NCBI GenBank assembly: GCA_946481135.1
Contig: CAMLMQ010000198.1
Span: forward strand, 1-5,130
Direction of reading: 5' to 3'
Source of the DNA: an uncultured Microbacteriaceae bacterium
GTDB taxonomy: Bacteria > Actinomycetota > Actinomycetes > Actinomycetales > Microbacteriaceae
DNA: 5,130 nt
Part shown: positions 1 to 5,130 of the stretch, piece by piece
Layout of the letters: each line of letters starts with the position of its first letter
Position numbering within the stretch: position 1 is the stretch's first letter
Position numbers and translations under genes: made by a program
The notes under the pieces: generated by a model
What the model saw: the letters and a program-made list of their open reading frames with translations, nothing else
The model's database searches: none
What the model was told of the DNA's origin: nothing

Positions 1-401
1 AGGTTCTGCTCGGGGCGGCGCAGGTCGAGGAAGCGCCAGTCGAGGCGCTTGTCGATCGACGAGTCCTCGGCGATGGGCGAGTCGAGGGCCGCGCTCTCGA
101 CGTGCAGGGCGCCGATCTTCACCTCGAGGCCGCCGAGCTTCACGCGCTCGTCCTTCTTGAGCTCGCCCTCGACCGAGATGAACGACCCCGACGACAGCGC
201 CGAGATCGCCTGGGTGATCGTCGGGTCGCCCTCGTCGCCTTCGCGCACGGCCGGGTTGACGAGCTGGGCGGCGCCCGACTCGTCGCGCAGCACGATGAAC
301 TGCACCTTCTTCTGGTCGCGCACGGTGTCGACCCAGCCCGCGACGCGGACAGGCCCCTCGGGGGCGGCGGCGAGCTCGGCGATCAGGGTGCGTGACGTCA
401 C
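1..401 (-). CDS. aspS: Aspartyl-tRNA synthetase (archaeal-type AspRS), N-terminal part, truncated by window edge
   Basis: This enzyme charges tRNA with aspartate in the cytoplasm. If it is the non-discriminating kind it also makes Asp-tRNA(Asn), which the GatCAB amidotransferase then converts. Reading the minus strand from the GTG at 401-399 gives 133 complete codons, starting VTSRTLIAEL. Residues about 17-105 form the OB-fold anticodon-binding domain, with the core GWVDTVRDQKKVQFIVLRD at 22-40. The segment DKRLDWRFLDLRRPEQN at 117-133 is the entry to the class II catalytic domain. The bacterial-type RRRDHGG signature is absent and the pattern matches the short archaeal/eukaryotic AspRS group, which lacks the GAD insertion. 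The catalytic core lies outside the window. The GTG start is preferred because a -10-like TAGACT lies 8 nt upstream and no strong Shine-Dalgarno is present. LysRS and AsnRS are less likely, since their motif-1 approach sequences differ. The family call is strong; tRNA specificity is not decidable here. Confidence 0.9.
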   Translation of the reverse strand, partial: MTSRTLIAELAAAPEGPVRVAGWVDTVRDQKKVQFIVLRDESGAAQLVNPAVREGDEGDPTITQAISALSSGSFISVEGELKKDERVKLGGLEVKIGALHVESAALDSPIAEDSSIDKRLDWRFLDLRRPEQN

Positions 402-415
402 GGGGGTCGAGTCTA
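402..415 (-). promoter_or_regulatory. Putative leaderless promoter of aspS (-10 TAGACT)
   Basis: On the minus strand the hexamer TAGACT (415-410) fits the actinobacterial -10 pattern TANNNT and is followed after 8 nt (CGACCCCC) by the GTG start codon at 401. That distance would put the transcription start at or next to the G of GTG, giving a leaderless mRNA. No convincing -35 box is visible at a 17-18 nt spacing. This is inference from motif and spacing only. Confidence 0.45.
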
Positions 416-469
416 GTTCCGGGTCGACCGCCGCTCCCCCGCGCGGCGTTCCCCCAGCCTGCGGGCTCG

Positions 470-481
470 TAAGCTCGGAAC
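470..481 (+). promoter_or_regulatory. Putative leaderless promoter of the phosphatase / cytochrome c biogenesis operon (-10 TAAGCT)
   Basis: TAAGCT at 470-475 matches TANNNT and is followed by six bases (CGGAAC) before the GTG start at 482, so transcription would begin at the start codon. There is no purine-rich Shine-Dalgarno at the usual distance, which supports leaderless initiation over a conventional leader. The -35 region (about 446-452) is not recognisable. This would be the main promoter for the five downstream genes, because all later junctions are overlapping or 9 nt apart. Confidence 0.45.
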
Positions 482-1114
482 GTGCCCGCCGACAGAGTCC
501 ACCTGGTGCGTCACGGCGAGGTCGAGAATCCTCTCGGCGTGCTGTACGGACGCATCGAGGGCTTCGGGCTGAGCGAGCGCGGTCATCGGATGGCGGAGCT
601 CGCCGCCGCGTCGCTCGCCGACGCCGACATCCGCCGGGTCGCCGCGAGCCCCCTGCAGCGCACCAGCGAGAGCGCCGCTCCGTGGCTGTCGCGCTTCGCC
701 CTCGACCTCGAGATCGACGAGCGGCTCATCGAGCCGACGAACGCCTTCGAGGGCATCAACATGCGCCGCGACCTGCCGCGCCGCCCCGACCTCTGGCGGC
801 ACCTGCGCAATCCGCAGAAGCCGTCGTGGGGCGAACCGTTCCTCTCGGTGCAGGCGCGGATGCTCGCGGCCGTCACGGCGCACTGGCAGGAGGTGGACGG
901 CGGCGACGTCGTGCTCGTCAGCCACCAGATGCCGATCGTCATGGTCGCGCGCACCGTCGCGGGCAAGCGGCTCGCCCACAACCCCTCGCGGCGTCGCTGT
1001 GCGCTCTCGAGCGTCACGACGCTCGAGCGGCGGGGCGACGCGTTCGTCGAGGTGTCGTACACCGAGCCGGCGGCCGAGCTGCTGCGTGACGCGATCGACA
1101 CGGGGGCCGTGTGA
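482..1114 (+). CDS. Histidine phosphatase family protein (phosphoglycerate mutase-like)
   Basis: A 210-residue cytoplasmic protein of the histidine phosphatase superfamily, whose members form a phosphohistidine intermediate to hydrolyse or move phosphate groups. The start LVRHGEVEN carries the signature RHG at residues 10-12, with H11 as the expected nucleophile. The conserved arginine segment AASPLQRTSESA follows near residues 57-68, a likely acid/base glutamate E118 is in WGEPF, and the second catalytic histidine H148 is in LVSHQMPI. All key residues are present, so it should be active. The physiological substrate cannot be read from the sequence. It is shorter than classical dPGM (about 250 aa) and resembles the broad phosphatase branch rather than glycolytic mutase. 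It is the first gene of the operon, and its stop TGA shares one base with the ATG of the thioredoxin gene. The same gene order is known in mycobacteria (Rv0525 before Rv0526-0529). Its role in cytochrome c assembly, if any, is unknown. The GTG start at 482 is supported by the RHG position and the nearby -10 box. Confidence 0.92.
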   Translation: MPADRVHLVRHGEVENPLGVLYGRIEGFGLSERGHRMAELAAASLADADIRRVAASPLQRTSESAAPWLSRFALDLEIDERLIEPTNAFEGINMRRDLPRRPDLWRHLRNPQKPSWGEPFLSVQARMLAAVTAHWQEVDGGDVVLVSHQMPIVMVARTVAGKRLAHNPSRRRCALSSVTTLERRGDAFVEVSYTEPAAELLRDAIDTGAV

Positions 1115-1680
1115 TGCGCCGCCTCGTGCCCCTCGCCGCCGCCGCGGTGCTGCTGCTCGCGGGCTGCACGTCGACCGACGGCATCGCGGGCGAGAACACG
1201 GGCGGCTACATCTCCGGCGACGGCACCGTGCTGCTCGTCGCATCCGACCAGCGGGCCGAGGTGCCCGCGTGGGGCGGCGACACGGTCGACGGCGACACGA
1301 TCGCGAGCGACGAGCTCGACGGCGTGACGGTGCTCAACTTCTGGTACGCCGGATGCCCGCCGTGCCGCACCGAGGCGCCCGACCTCGAGGCCGCGTACCT
1401 CGAGTACGCCGACCGGGTCGCGTTCCTCGGCGTCAACATCCGCGACACCGCCGAGACGGCGGCGGCGTTCGAGCGCGACTTCGGCGTGACCTACGACTCG
1501 ATCCTCGACGCCGGCACGAAGGACGTCATGCTCGCGTTCGCGGGCGACGTGCCGCCGTCCGCGGTGCCGACGACGCTCGTGCTCGACGCCCAGGGGCGCG
1601 TCGCGGCCCGCATCTCGGGGATGCTGCCGAGCCGCACGACGCTCACCGACATCCTCGACGACGTGCTCGCGGAGGAGTGA
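1114..1680 (+). CDS. resA: TlpA/ResA-family thiol-disulfide oxidoreductase, lipoprotein
   Basis: Predicted extracytoplasmic thioredoxin that reduces the CXXCH cysteines of apocytochrome c so heme can be attached, taking electrons from CcdA. The 188-residue product begins with a lipoprotein signal peptide: RR at 2-3, a hydrophobic run, then the lipobox LLAGC with the lipidated cysteine at C18. A short linker follows, then a thioredoxin fold with the active site WYAGCPPCRTEAPDL (C81 and C84; E88 follows, as in many TlpA/ResA proteins). The cis-proline loop is AVPTT (P152). The GVNIRDTAE segment after strand 2 is also usual for the family. ATG 1114 is chosen because its A is the last base of the upstream TGA and a GGGGG tract lies 7 nt upstream; GTG at 1111, one codon earlier, is an equally plausible start with a GTGA overlap. 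The 1-nt overlaps on both sides suggest translational coupling. ResA or CcsX are the nearest functional names; a different thiol-redox client cannot be excluded, but the neighbours make cytochrome c by far the best guess. Confidence 0.93.
   Translation: MRRLVPLAAAAVLLLAGCTSTDGIAGENTGGYISGDGTVLLVASDQRAEVPAWGGDTVDGDTIASDELDGVTVLNFWYAGCPPCRTEAPDLEAAYLEYADRVAFLGVNIRDTAETAAAFERDFGVTYDSILDAGTKDVMLAFAGDVPPSAVPTTLVLDAQGRVAARISGMLPSRTTLTDILDDVLAEE
1671..1677 (+). promoter_or_regulatory. Strong Shine-Dalgarno for ccdA inside the 3' end of the thioredoxin gene
   Basis: GGAGGAG at 1671-1677 forms the last sense codons of the upstream gene (two Glu codons) and sits directly before TGATG. The distance from GGAGG to the ATG at 1680 is 4 nt, slightly short, but it is the best ribosome binding site in the operon and decides the ccdA start. 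The acidic C-terminus (AEE) of the thioredoxin may be a by-product of this site. Confidence 0.6.
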
Positions 1681-2402
1681 TGGGCGACGTCGTCGCCGAC
1701 GGCGGGCTCTGGCTCGCCGTGCCGATCGCGCTCGCCGCGGGGTTGCTGTCGTTCCTCTCGCCGTGCGTGCTGCCGCTCGTGCCCGGCTACCTCGGGTACG
1801 TGTCGGGCGTCGCCGGAGGGGCGGAGCGGCGTCGCTGGCGCGTCGTCGTCGGGGCGCTGCTGTTCATCCTCGGCTTCAGCGTCGTCTTCATCACGTTCAA
1901 CCTGCTCGGCGCGACGACGGCGCGATTCTTCCTGCAGTACGGCGAGCTGCTGCAGCGCATCGGCGGGGCCGTCGTCATCCTGCTCGGGGTCGTGTTCATC
2001 GGGCAGGTGACGTTCCTGCAGCGCACGATCAAGCCGTCGTGGCAGCCGCGCACCGGACTCGTCGGGGCGCCCCTGCTCGGCATCGTCTTCGCGCTCGGCT
2101 GGACGCCGTGCATCGGCCCGACGATCGGCACCGTCTTCCTCATGTCGGGGTTCGACCCCGGCCGCGCCGTGCTGCTCGCCGCCGTCTACTGCGTCGGGCT
2201 CGGCATCCCGTTCCTGCTCGTCGCGCTCGGTGTCGGCTGGGCGACCGGGGCGATCGCCTGGGTCAAACGGCGCATCCGCGTCGTCAACATCGTCGGTGGC
2301 GTGCTGCTCATCCTCGTCGGCCTGCTGCTCGTCACGGGCGTCTGGAACCTGCTCATGTCGAACTTCCAGGCGGTGATCGATGGCTTCGTTCCGGCCCTCT
2401 GA
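1680..2402 (+). CDS. ccdA: Cytochrome c biogenesis protein CcdA (thiol-disulfide transmembrane transporter)
   Basis: Integral membrane protein that carries reducing equivalents from cytoplasmic thioredoxin to extracytoplasmic thioredoxins such as the ResA-like lipoprotein encoded just upstream. The 240-residue product has six hydrophobic segments, roughly at 11-33, 54-76, 93-113, 128-154, 162-186 and 201-226, the normal size and topology of CcdA (the membrane core of DsbD without its soluble domains). The redox pair is visible: C29 in FLSPCVLPLVPGY and C144 in GWTPCIGP, both beside the conserved prolines. A further cysteine, C171, lies in segment 5 and is not part of the usual pair. The ATG at 1680 shares its A with the upstream TGA and follows a GGAGGAG site. 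The 3' end overlaps the resB start by 23 nt. No defects are seen. Identification is secure from the cysteine motifs and the neighbours. Confidence 0.95.
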   Translation: MGDVVADGGLWLAVPIALAAGLLSFLSPCVLPLVPGYLGYVSGVAGGAERRRWRVVVGALLFILGFSVVFITFNLLGATTARFFLQYGELLQRIGGAVVILLGVVFIGQVTFLQRTIKPSWQPRTGLVGAPLLGIVFALGWTPCIGPTIGTVFLMSGFDPGRAVLLAAVYCVGLGIPFLLVALGVGWATGAIAWVKRRIRVVNIVGGVLLILVGLLLVTGVWNLLMSNFQAVIDGFVPAL

Positions 2403-3993
2403 CGCGATCTCGGCGGAGCCCGCCGACGTCGACTCCGGCCCCGAGAACCCGCGGCTCGGCGCCGTCGGCTGGCTGCGCTTCCTCTGGCGACAGCTCACGA
2501 GCATGCGCACCGCGCTCGTGCTGCTGCTGCTGCTCGCGCTCGCCGCCGTGCCCGGGTCGCTCGTGCCGCAGCGCACCTCCGACCCGAATGGCGTGCTGCA
2601 GTTCCGGGCGCGCGATCCCGAAGGCTTCGCGATCCTCGACGCGCTCGGGGTGTTCTCGACGTTCTCGTCGCCGTGGTTCGCAGGCGTCTATCTGCTGCTG
2701 TTCGCGTCGCTCATCGGCTGCATCCTGCCCCGCGCGAAGCACCACTTCGACGCGCTGCGGTCGAGGCCGCCGAAGACCCCCGCGCGGCTCGCCCGCCTCG
2801 TCGGCCACACCGAGGCGACGACGACCGCGGATGCCGAGACGGCGGTCGAGACGGCCCGCGCGGTGCTGCGCGGGCAGCGCTACCGCGTCGAACGCTACGG
2901 CGACTCGATCTCGGCCGAACGCGGCTACCTGCGCGAGACCGGCAACCTCGTCTTCCATTCGGCGCTCGTCGGTATCCTCGTCGCGGTCGCCGTCGGCGGG
3001 GGACTCGGCTACAACGGGCAGCGGCTGCTCGTGCAGGACGAGCCGTTCGTGAACACCCTCGCCGACTACGACTCGTTCTACCCCGGACCGTGGATCGATC
3101 CCGAGCAGCCGCCCCTCGACCCGTACTCGCTGCGACTCGACGATTTCGCCGCCGAGTACGAGTTCGACCAGGCGGCCGGGGTGTGGCATCCTCTCGACTT
3201 CGACGCGACGCTCAGCGTGCGCGAGCAGGGGGGCGACTGGGCGGAGCGCACCCTCAAGGTGAACGCACCGCTCGACGTCGCCGGCACGACGGTGTACCTG
3301 CTCGCGAACGGCTACGCGCCCGTCGTCACGGTGCGCGACCCGGAGGGGGAGGTCGCCTACCGGGGGGCGGTGCCGTTCCTCGCACAAGACGGCAACCTCA
3401 CGAGCGCCGGCGTCATCAAGGTGCCCGACGGGCTCTCCGACCAACTCGGATTGCAGGGGTTCTTCTACCCCGACGCCTACGCGACCGCCTCCGGCGCGCT
3501 CACCTCGTTCTCGCCCTCCATCAGCGACAACGCGCTGCTCACGCTCTTCGTCTACCGCGGCGACCTCGGCCTGCTCGACGGCAGCGGCGCGAACGTCTAC
3601 ACGCTCGACACCGAGGGGATGGAGCAGCTCGCCGGTCGCGAGGACCCCGTCGTCCTGCGCATCGGCGAGACCGTCGACCTGCCCGACGGCATGGGCACGA
3701 TCGAGCTCGAAGCGGTGACCAACTACGTGGGCCTCGACATCCATCACGACCCCGCGCAGGCGTGGGTCCTGTTGTTCGCGCTGCTCGCCGTGGGCGGGCT
3801 GCTGACGAGCCTGTTCATCCCGCGGCGGCGGATGTGGATCAAGGCGACGACGGTCGACGGCGTGACGCGGCTGGAGTACGCCGGCCTCGCCCGCGGCGAC
3901 GACCCCACCCTCGACGAGGCCGTCGCCGACCTCGCGCAGACCCACGCCGAGGCTCTCGCCGCCCGGACGGCGCGTCCCGAAGCCGGAGTTTAG
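2380..3993 (+). CDS. resB: Cytochrome c biogenesis protein ResB (Ccs1/CcsB-type subunit of System II synthase)
   Basis: Subunit of the System II heme export and cytochrome c synthase complex; it partners CcsB, encoded next, and is thought to hold apocytochrome c outside the membrane. The 537-residue protein has a polar N-terminal stretch of about 40 residues, then membrane segments near 44-63, 99-117 and 189-209, a large extracytoplasmic region at about 211-461, a fourth membrane segment near 462-480 ending in PRRRMW, and a cytoplasmic tail of about 55 residues. This 3 + large loop + 1 topology, the early PGSLVPQR segment and the third helix NLVFHSALVGI with H193 are typical of ResB; an intramembrane histidine at about this place is implicated in heme passage in fused CcsBA proteins. 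The external domain has no cysteine; the only cysteine is C114 in helix 2. The ATG at 2380 lies 23 nt inside ccdA, and AGGCGG about 7 nt upstream is a modest ribosome site. The start is less certain than the family: the first clearly conserved residues begin near residue 30. Confidence 0.93.
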   Translation: MASFRPSDAISAEPADVDSGPENPRLGAVGWLRFLWRQLTSMRTALVLLLLLALAAVPGSLVPQRTSDPNGVLQFRARDPEGFAILDALGVFSTFSSPWFAGVYLLLFASLIGCILPRAKHHFDALRSRPPKTPARLARLVGHTEATTTADAETAVETARAVLRGQRYRVERYGDSISAERGYLRETGNLVFHSALVGILVAVAVGGGLGYNGQRLLVQDEPFVNTLADYDSFYPGPWIDPEQPPLDPYSLRLDDFAAEYEFDQAAGVWHPLDFDATLSVREQGGDWAERTLKVNAPLDVAGTTVYLLANGYAPVVTVRDPEGEVAYRGAVPFLAQDGNLTSAGVIKVPDGLSDQLGLQGFFYPDAYATASGALTSFSPSISDNALLTLFVYRGDLGLLDGSGANVYTLDTEGMEQLAGREDPVVLRIGETVDLPDGMGTIELEAVTNYVGLDIHHDPAQAWVLLFALLAVGGLLTSLFIPRRRMWIKATTVDGVTRLEYAGLARGDDPTLDEAVADLAQTHAEALAARTARPEAGV

Positions 3994-4002
3994 GATTCCC
4001 TC
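3991..4002 (+). promoter_or_regulatory. Possible internal promoter (-10 TAGGAT) or Shine-Dalgarno AGGA before ccsB
   Basis: The resB stop codon is part of TAGGAT (3991-3996), a good match to the actinobacterial -10 pattern TANNNT, located 6 nt before the ccsB ATG at 4003. This is the same geometry as the operon's first promoter and would give a leaderless ccsB mRNA. The same bases include AGGA (3992-3995), 7 nt from the ATG, which could simply be the ribosome binding site. No -35 box is evident. The ribosome-site reading is the simpler one. Confidence 0.35.
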
Positions 4003-4971
4003 ATGACCACTGAGACCCTGGCCGCCTGGTCGCTCGTCGGCGTCTACTCGGCCGCCGCGGTCTACTTCGTCGCGTTCGTCGTGTTCCTGCTCGACCTCGC
4101 GCAGCGCTCGTCGAACGCTCCCGCGCGGGTCGCGGAGGTTCCGGCGACGGCGCAGGTCAACGCCTCGAGCGCGGTGCTCGTCGACGCCCCGCCCGCTCCG
4201 CCGACCGCATCCTCGGCGGCCGGGCCGAGCCGCAAGGCGCGCATCGCGTTCGCCCTCACGGTCGTCGGCGCGGTCGTGCACCTCGCCGCGATCGTGCTGC
4301 GCGGCGTCGCGGCCGAACGCGTGCCGTGGGCCAACATGTTCGAGTTCGCGCTCACCGGCACGGGACTCATCGTCGCGGTCTTCCTGCTCGCGAACCTCTG
4401 GCGCGACCTGCGCTTCCTCGGCACCTTCGTCACGGGGCTCGCCGTGCTGCTGCTCGGACTCGCGACCGTCAACCTCTACGTCGACGTCGTGCCGTTGCCG
4501 CCGGCCCTCGACTCCGTCTGGCTCGTCGTGCACGTGCTCGTCGCGATCGTCGCGACCGGGTTCTTCGCGCTCGGCGCGGGCCTGTCGATCACCCAGCTGC
4601 TGCAGAGGCGCCGTGAGGTCGGCAAGCTCGGTCGCGCCCGGTTCCTCACCTCCCTCCCCTCCTCGACGATGCTCGAGACGATCGCCTACCGGGTGAACGT
4701 CATCGGCTTCGTGCTGTGGACCTTCACGCTCATCTTCGGCGCGATCTGGGCCGAGCGCGCGTGGGGTCGCTACTGGGGCTGGGACACGAAGGAGGTCTGG
4801 ACCTTCGTGATCTGGGTCGTCTTCGCCGGCTACATCCACGCCCGGGCGACGCGCGGCTGGCGCGGCACCCGGTCGGCCGTGCTCGGCATCATCGGGTTCG
4901 CCGCGGTGCTGTTCAACTTCACCGTCGTCAACCTGTTCTTCACCGGCCTGCACGCCTACTCGGGGCTCTGA
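4003..4971 (+). CDS. ccsB: Cytochrome c biogenesis protein CcsB (ResC/CcsA-type heme-handling subunit)
   Basis: Polytopic membrane protein that, with ResB, moves heme across the membrane and presents it to apocytochrome c. The 322-residue product has about eight hydrophobic segments (near 9-30, 83-100, 117-133, 138-160, 171-199, 230-250, 264-281 and 291-313). The family's tryptophan-rich WWD heme-binding motif is at about 249-270, including WGRYWGWDTKEVW. The expected heme ligands are visible: external histidines H177 (VVHVLV) and H316 (TGLHAY), and intramembrane H279 (GYIHAR). Their spacing agrees with what is known for CcsBA from Helicobacter. A loop of about 50 residues (31-80), rich in Ala, Pro, Ser and Val, separates segments 1 and 2. 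The start ATG is 9 nt after resB with AGGA 7 nt upstream. Naming varies: actinobacterial annotations use CcsB, mycobacterial ones CcsA, Bacillus ResC; all are the same family. This is the last gene of the operon. Confidence 0.95.
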   Translation: MTTETLAAWSLVGVYSAAAVYFVAFVVFLLDLAQRSSNAPARVAEVPATAQVNASSAVLVDAPPAPPTASSAAGPSRKARIAFALTVVGAVVHLAAIVLRGVAAERVPWANMFEFALTGTGLIVAVFLLANLWRDLRFLGTFVTGLAVLLLGLATVNLYVDVVPLPPALDSVWLVVHVLVAIVATGFFALGAGLSITQLLQRRREVGKLGRARFLTSLPSSTMLETIAYRVNVIGFVLWTFTLIFGAIWAERAWGRYWGWDTKEVWTFVIWVVFAGYIHARATRGWRGTRSAVLGIIGFAAVLFNFTVVNLFFTGLHAYSGL

Positions 4972-5004
4972 CCGCCCCTCTCGGCGGGCAGGTCGTCAGC
5001 CCGC
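4972..5004 (+). terminator. Weak candidate terminator hairpins in the convergent spacer
   Basis: Just after the ccsB stop, CCGCC (4972-4976) can pair with GGCGG (4983-4987) around a 6-nt loop. Alternatively GCGGGC (4984-4989) pairs with GCCCGC (4999-5004) around a 9-nt loop, the second arm lying in the end of the opposing gene. The two stems share bases and exclude each other. Neither has a T-tract, so these are only weak candidates for a shared, bidirectional end of transcription between convergent genes 24 nt apart. Confidence 0.25.
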
Positions 5005-5130
5005 GGTGAGGGTGATCGGGATCGTCGAGTCGACCGTCTTGAAGTCGATGACGGGCGCACCGGACGCGCACGTGTAGGTGACGTCGTTGATCGGCTGGCT
5101 CGCGATGATCGCGTTGCCGAGCTCGCTGCC
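4996..5130 (-). CDS. C-terminal fragment of an unrecognised protein, truncated by window edge
   Basis: The minus strand is open from the window edge to a TGA at 4998-4996, giving the last 44 residues of a protein that starts beyond 5130. The C-terminus reads ASGAPVIDFKTVDSTIPITL then TAG. Codon use is like that of the flanking genes (C/G in most third positions), which supports real coding. The fragment is rich in Thr, Ser, Val and Ile with few charges, suggesting beta-strand structure, and contains one cysteine (YTCASG). There is no membrane helix at its end. This would suit the C-terminal domain of a secreted or cell-surface protein, but that is a guess from composition; no family is recognised. 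It runs toward ccsB, with 24 nt between the two stop codons. Confidence 0.65.
   Translation of the reverse strand, partial: GSELGNAIIASQPINDVTYTCASGAPVIDFKTVDSTIPITLTAG

Noticed and set aside
404..427. Direct repeat GGGTCGA (404-410 and 421-427) and palindrome GGTCGACC (422-429) in the divergent spacer
   Set aside because: Short and built from GTCGA, a very common word throughout this window; no further copies are spaced regularly, so an operator claim is not supported.
429..448. CGCCG/CGGCG hairpin with a 10-nt loop between the two promoters
   Set aside because: A 5-bp GC stem with a long loop is expected often in this composition, and if transcription is leaderless it would not be in either mRNA.
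49..1089. A 346-codon plus-strand open frame crossing aspS, the spacer and the phosphatase
   Set aside because: It runs antisense to aspS and out of frame with the phosphatase; its second half is a run of Arg, Ala and Pro typical of an out-of-frame reading.
413..1243. A 276-codon minus-strand open frame across the phosphatase and the divergent spacer
   Set aside because: Arg-rich low-complexity product without motifs; it lies opposite a phosphatase with all catalytic residues.
999..1679. Upstream extension of the ccdA frame to 999
   Set aside because: The extra N-terminal part is Arg-rich and overlaps the phosphatase and thioredoxin genes; the GGAGGAG site and TGATG junction fix the ccdA start at 1680.
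1491..2576. A 361-codon minus-strand open frame opposite ccdA
   Set aside because: Repetitive Asp/Glu/Arg composition produced by the complement of Val/Leu/Gly codons; the plus-strand CcdA is unambiguous.
2353..4953. An 866-codon open frame on the minus strand, opposite resB and ccsB
   Set aside because: The product is almost all Arg, Glu, Asp, Gly, Ala and Val with no domain pattern, the usual shadow of GC-rich third positions in the opposite strand. The plus strand carries two clearly recognisable membrane proteins over the same span.

Overview
The window is high-GC DNA (about 70% G+C, with C/G at most third codon positions), with GTG starts, TANNNT-type -10 boxes and stop/start overlaps. 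This points to a high-GC Gram-positive actinobacterium. The gene content (an archaeal-type aspartyl-tRNA synthetase plus a System II cytochrome c operon) would fit Microbacteriaceae or a close relative, but the family-level call is inference.

Layout: (1) 1-401, minus strand: the 5' part of an aspartyl-tRNA synthetase gene, cut by the window edge. (2) 402-481: an 80-bp divergent intergenic region with one -10-like hexamer facing each way, each 6-8 nt from a GTG start, which suggests both outer genes may be transcribed as leaderless mRNAs. (3) 482-4971, plus strand: a compact five-gene operon: histidine phosphatase, TlpA/ResA-like thioredoxin lipoprotein, CcdA, ResB and CcsB (ResC/CcsA). Junctions are 1-nt overlap, 1-nt overlap, 23-nt overlap and a 9-nt gap. 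(4) 4972-4995: a 24-nt convergent spacer with weak GC hairpins. (5) 4996-5130, minus strand: the C-terminal 44 codons of an unrecognised gene.

How the genes work together: CcdA is the membrane carrier that moves reducing equivalents from cytoplasmic thioredoxin outward. The TlpA/ResA-like lipoprotein uses its CPPC centre to reduce the CXXCH cysteines of apocytochrome c outside the membrane. ResB and CcsB form the System II (Ccs) heme export and cytochrome c synthase complex that attaches heme. The gene order phosphatase - thioredoxin - ccdA - resB - ccsB is the same as I recall for M. tuberculosis Rv0525-Rv0529, so this is a conserved actinobacterial cluster rather than a new system. The histidine phosphatase is the one member without an obvious part in cytochrome c assembly.

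I found no mobile elements, CRISPR arrays, tRNA/rRNA genes or long repeats. The most useful second-look items are the leaderless-type promoters (including a possible one inside the operon just before ccsB), the archaeal-type AspRS and the unexplained phosphatase partner.
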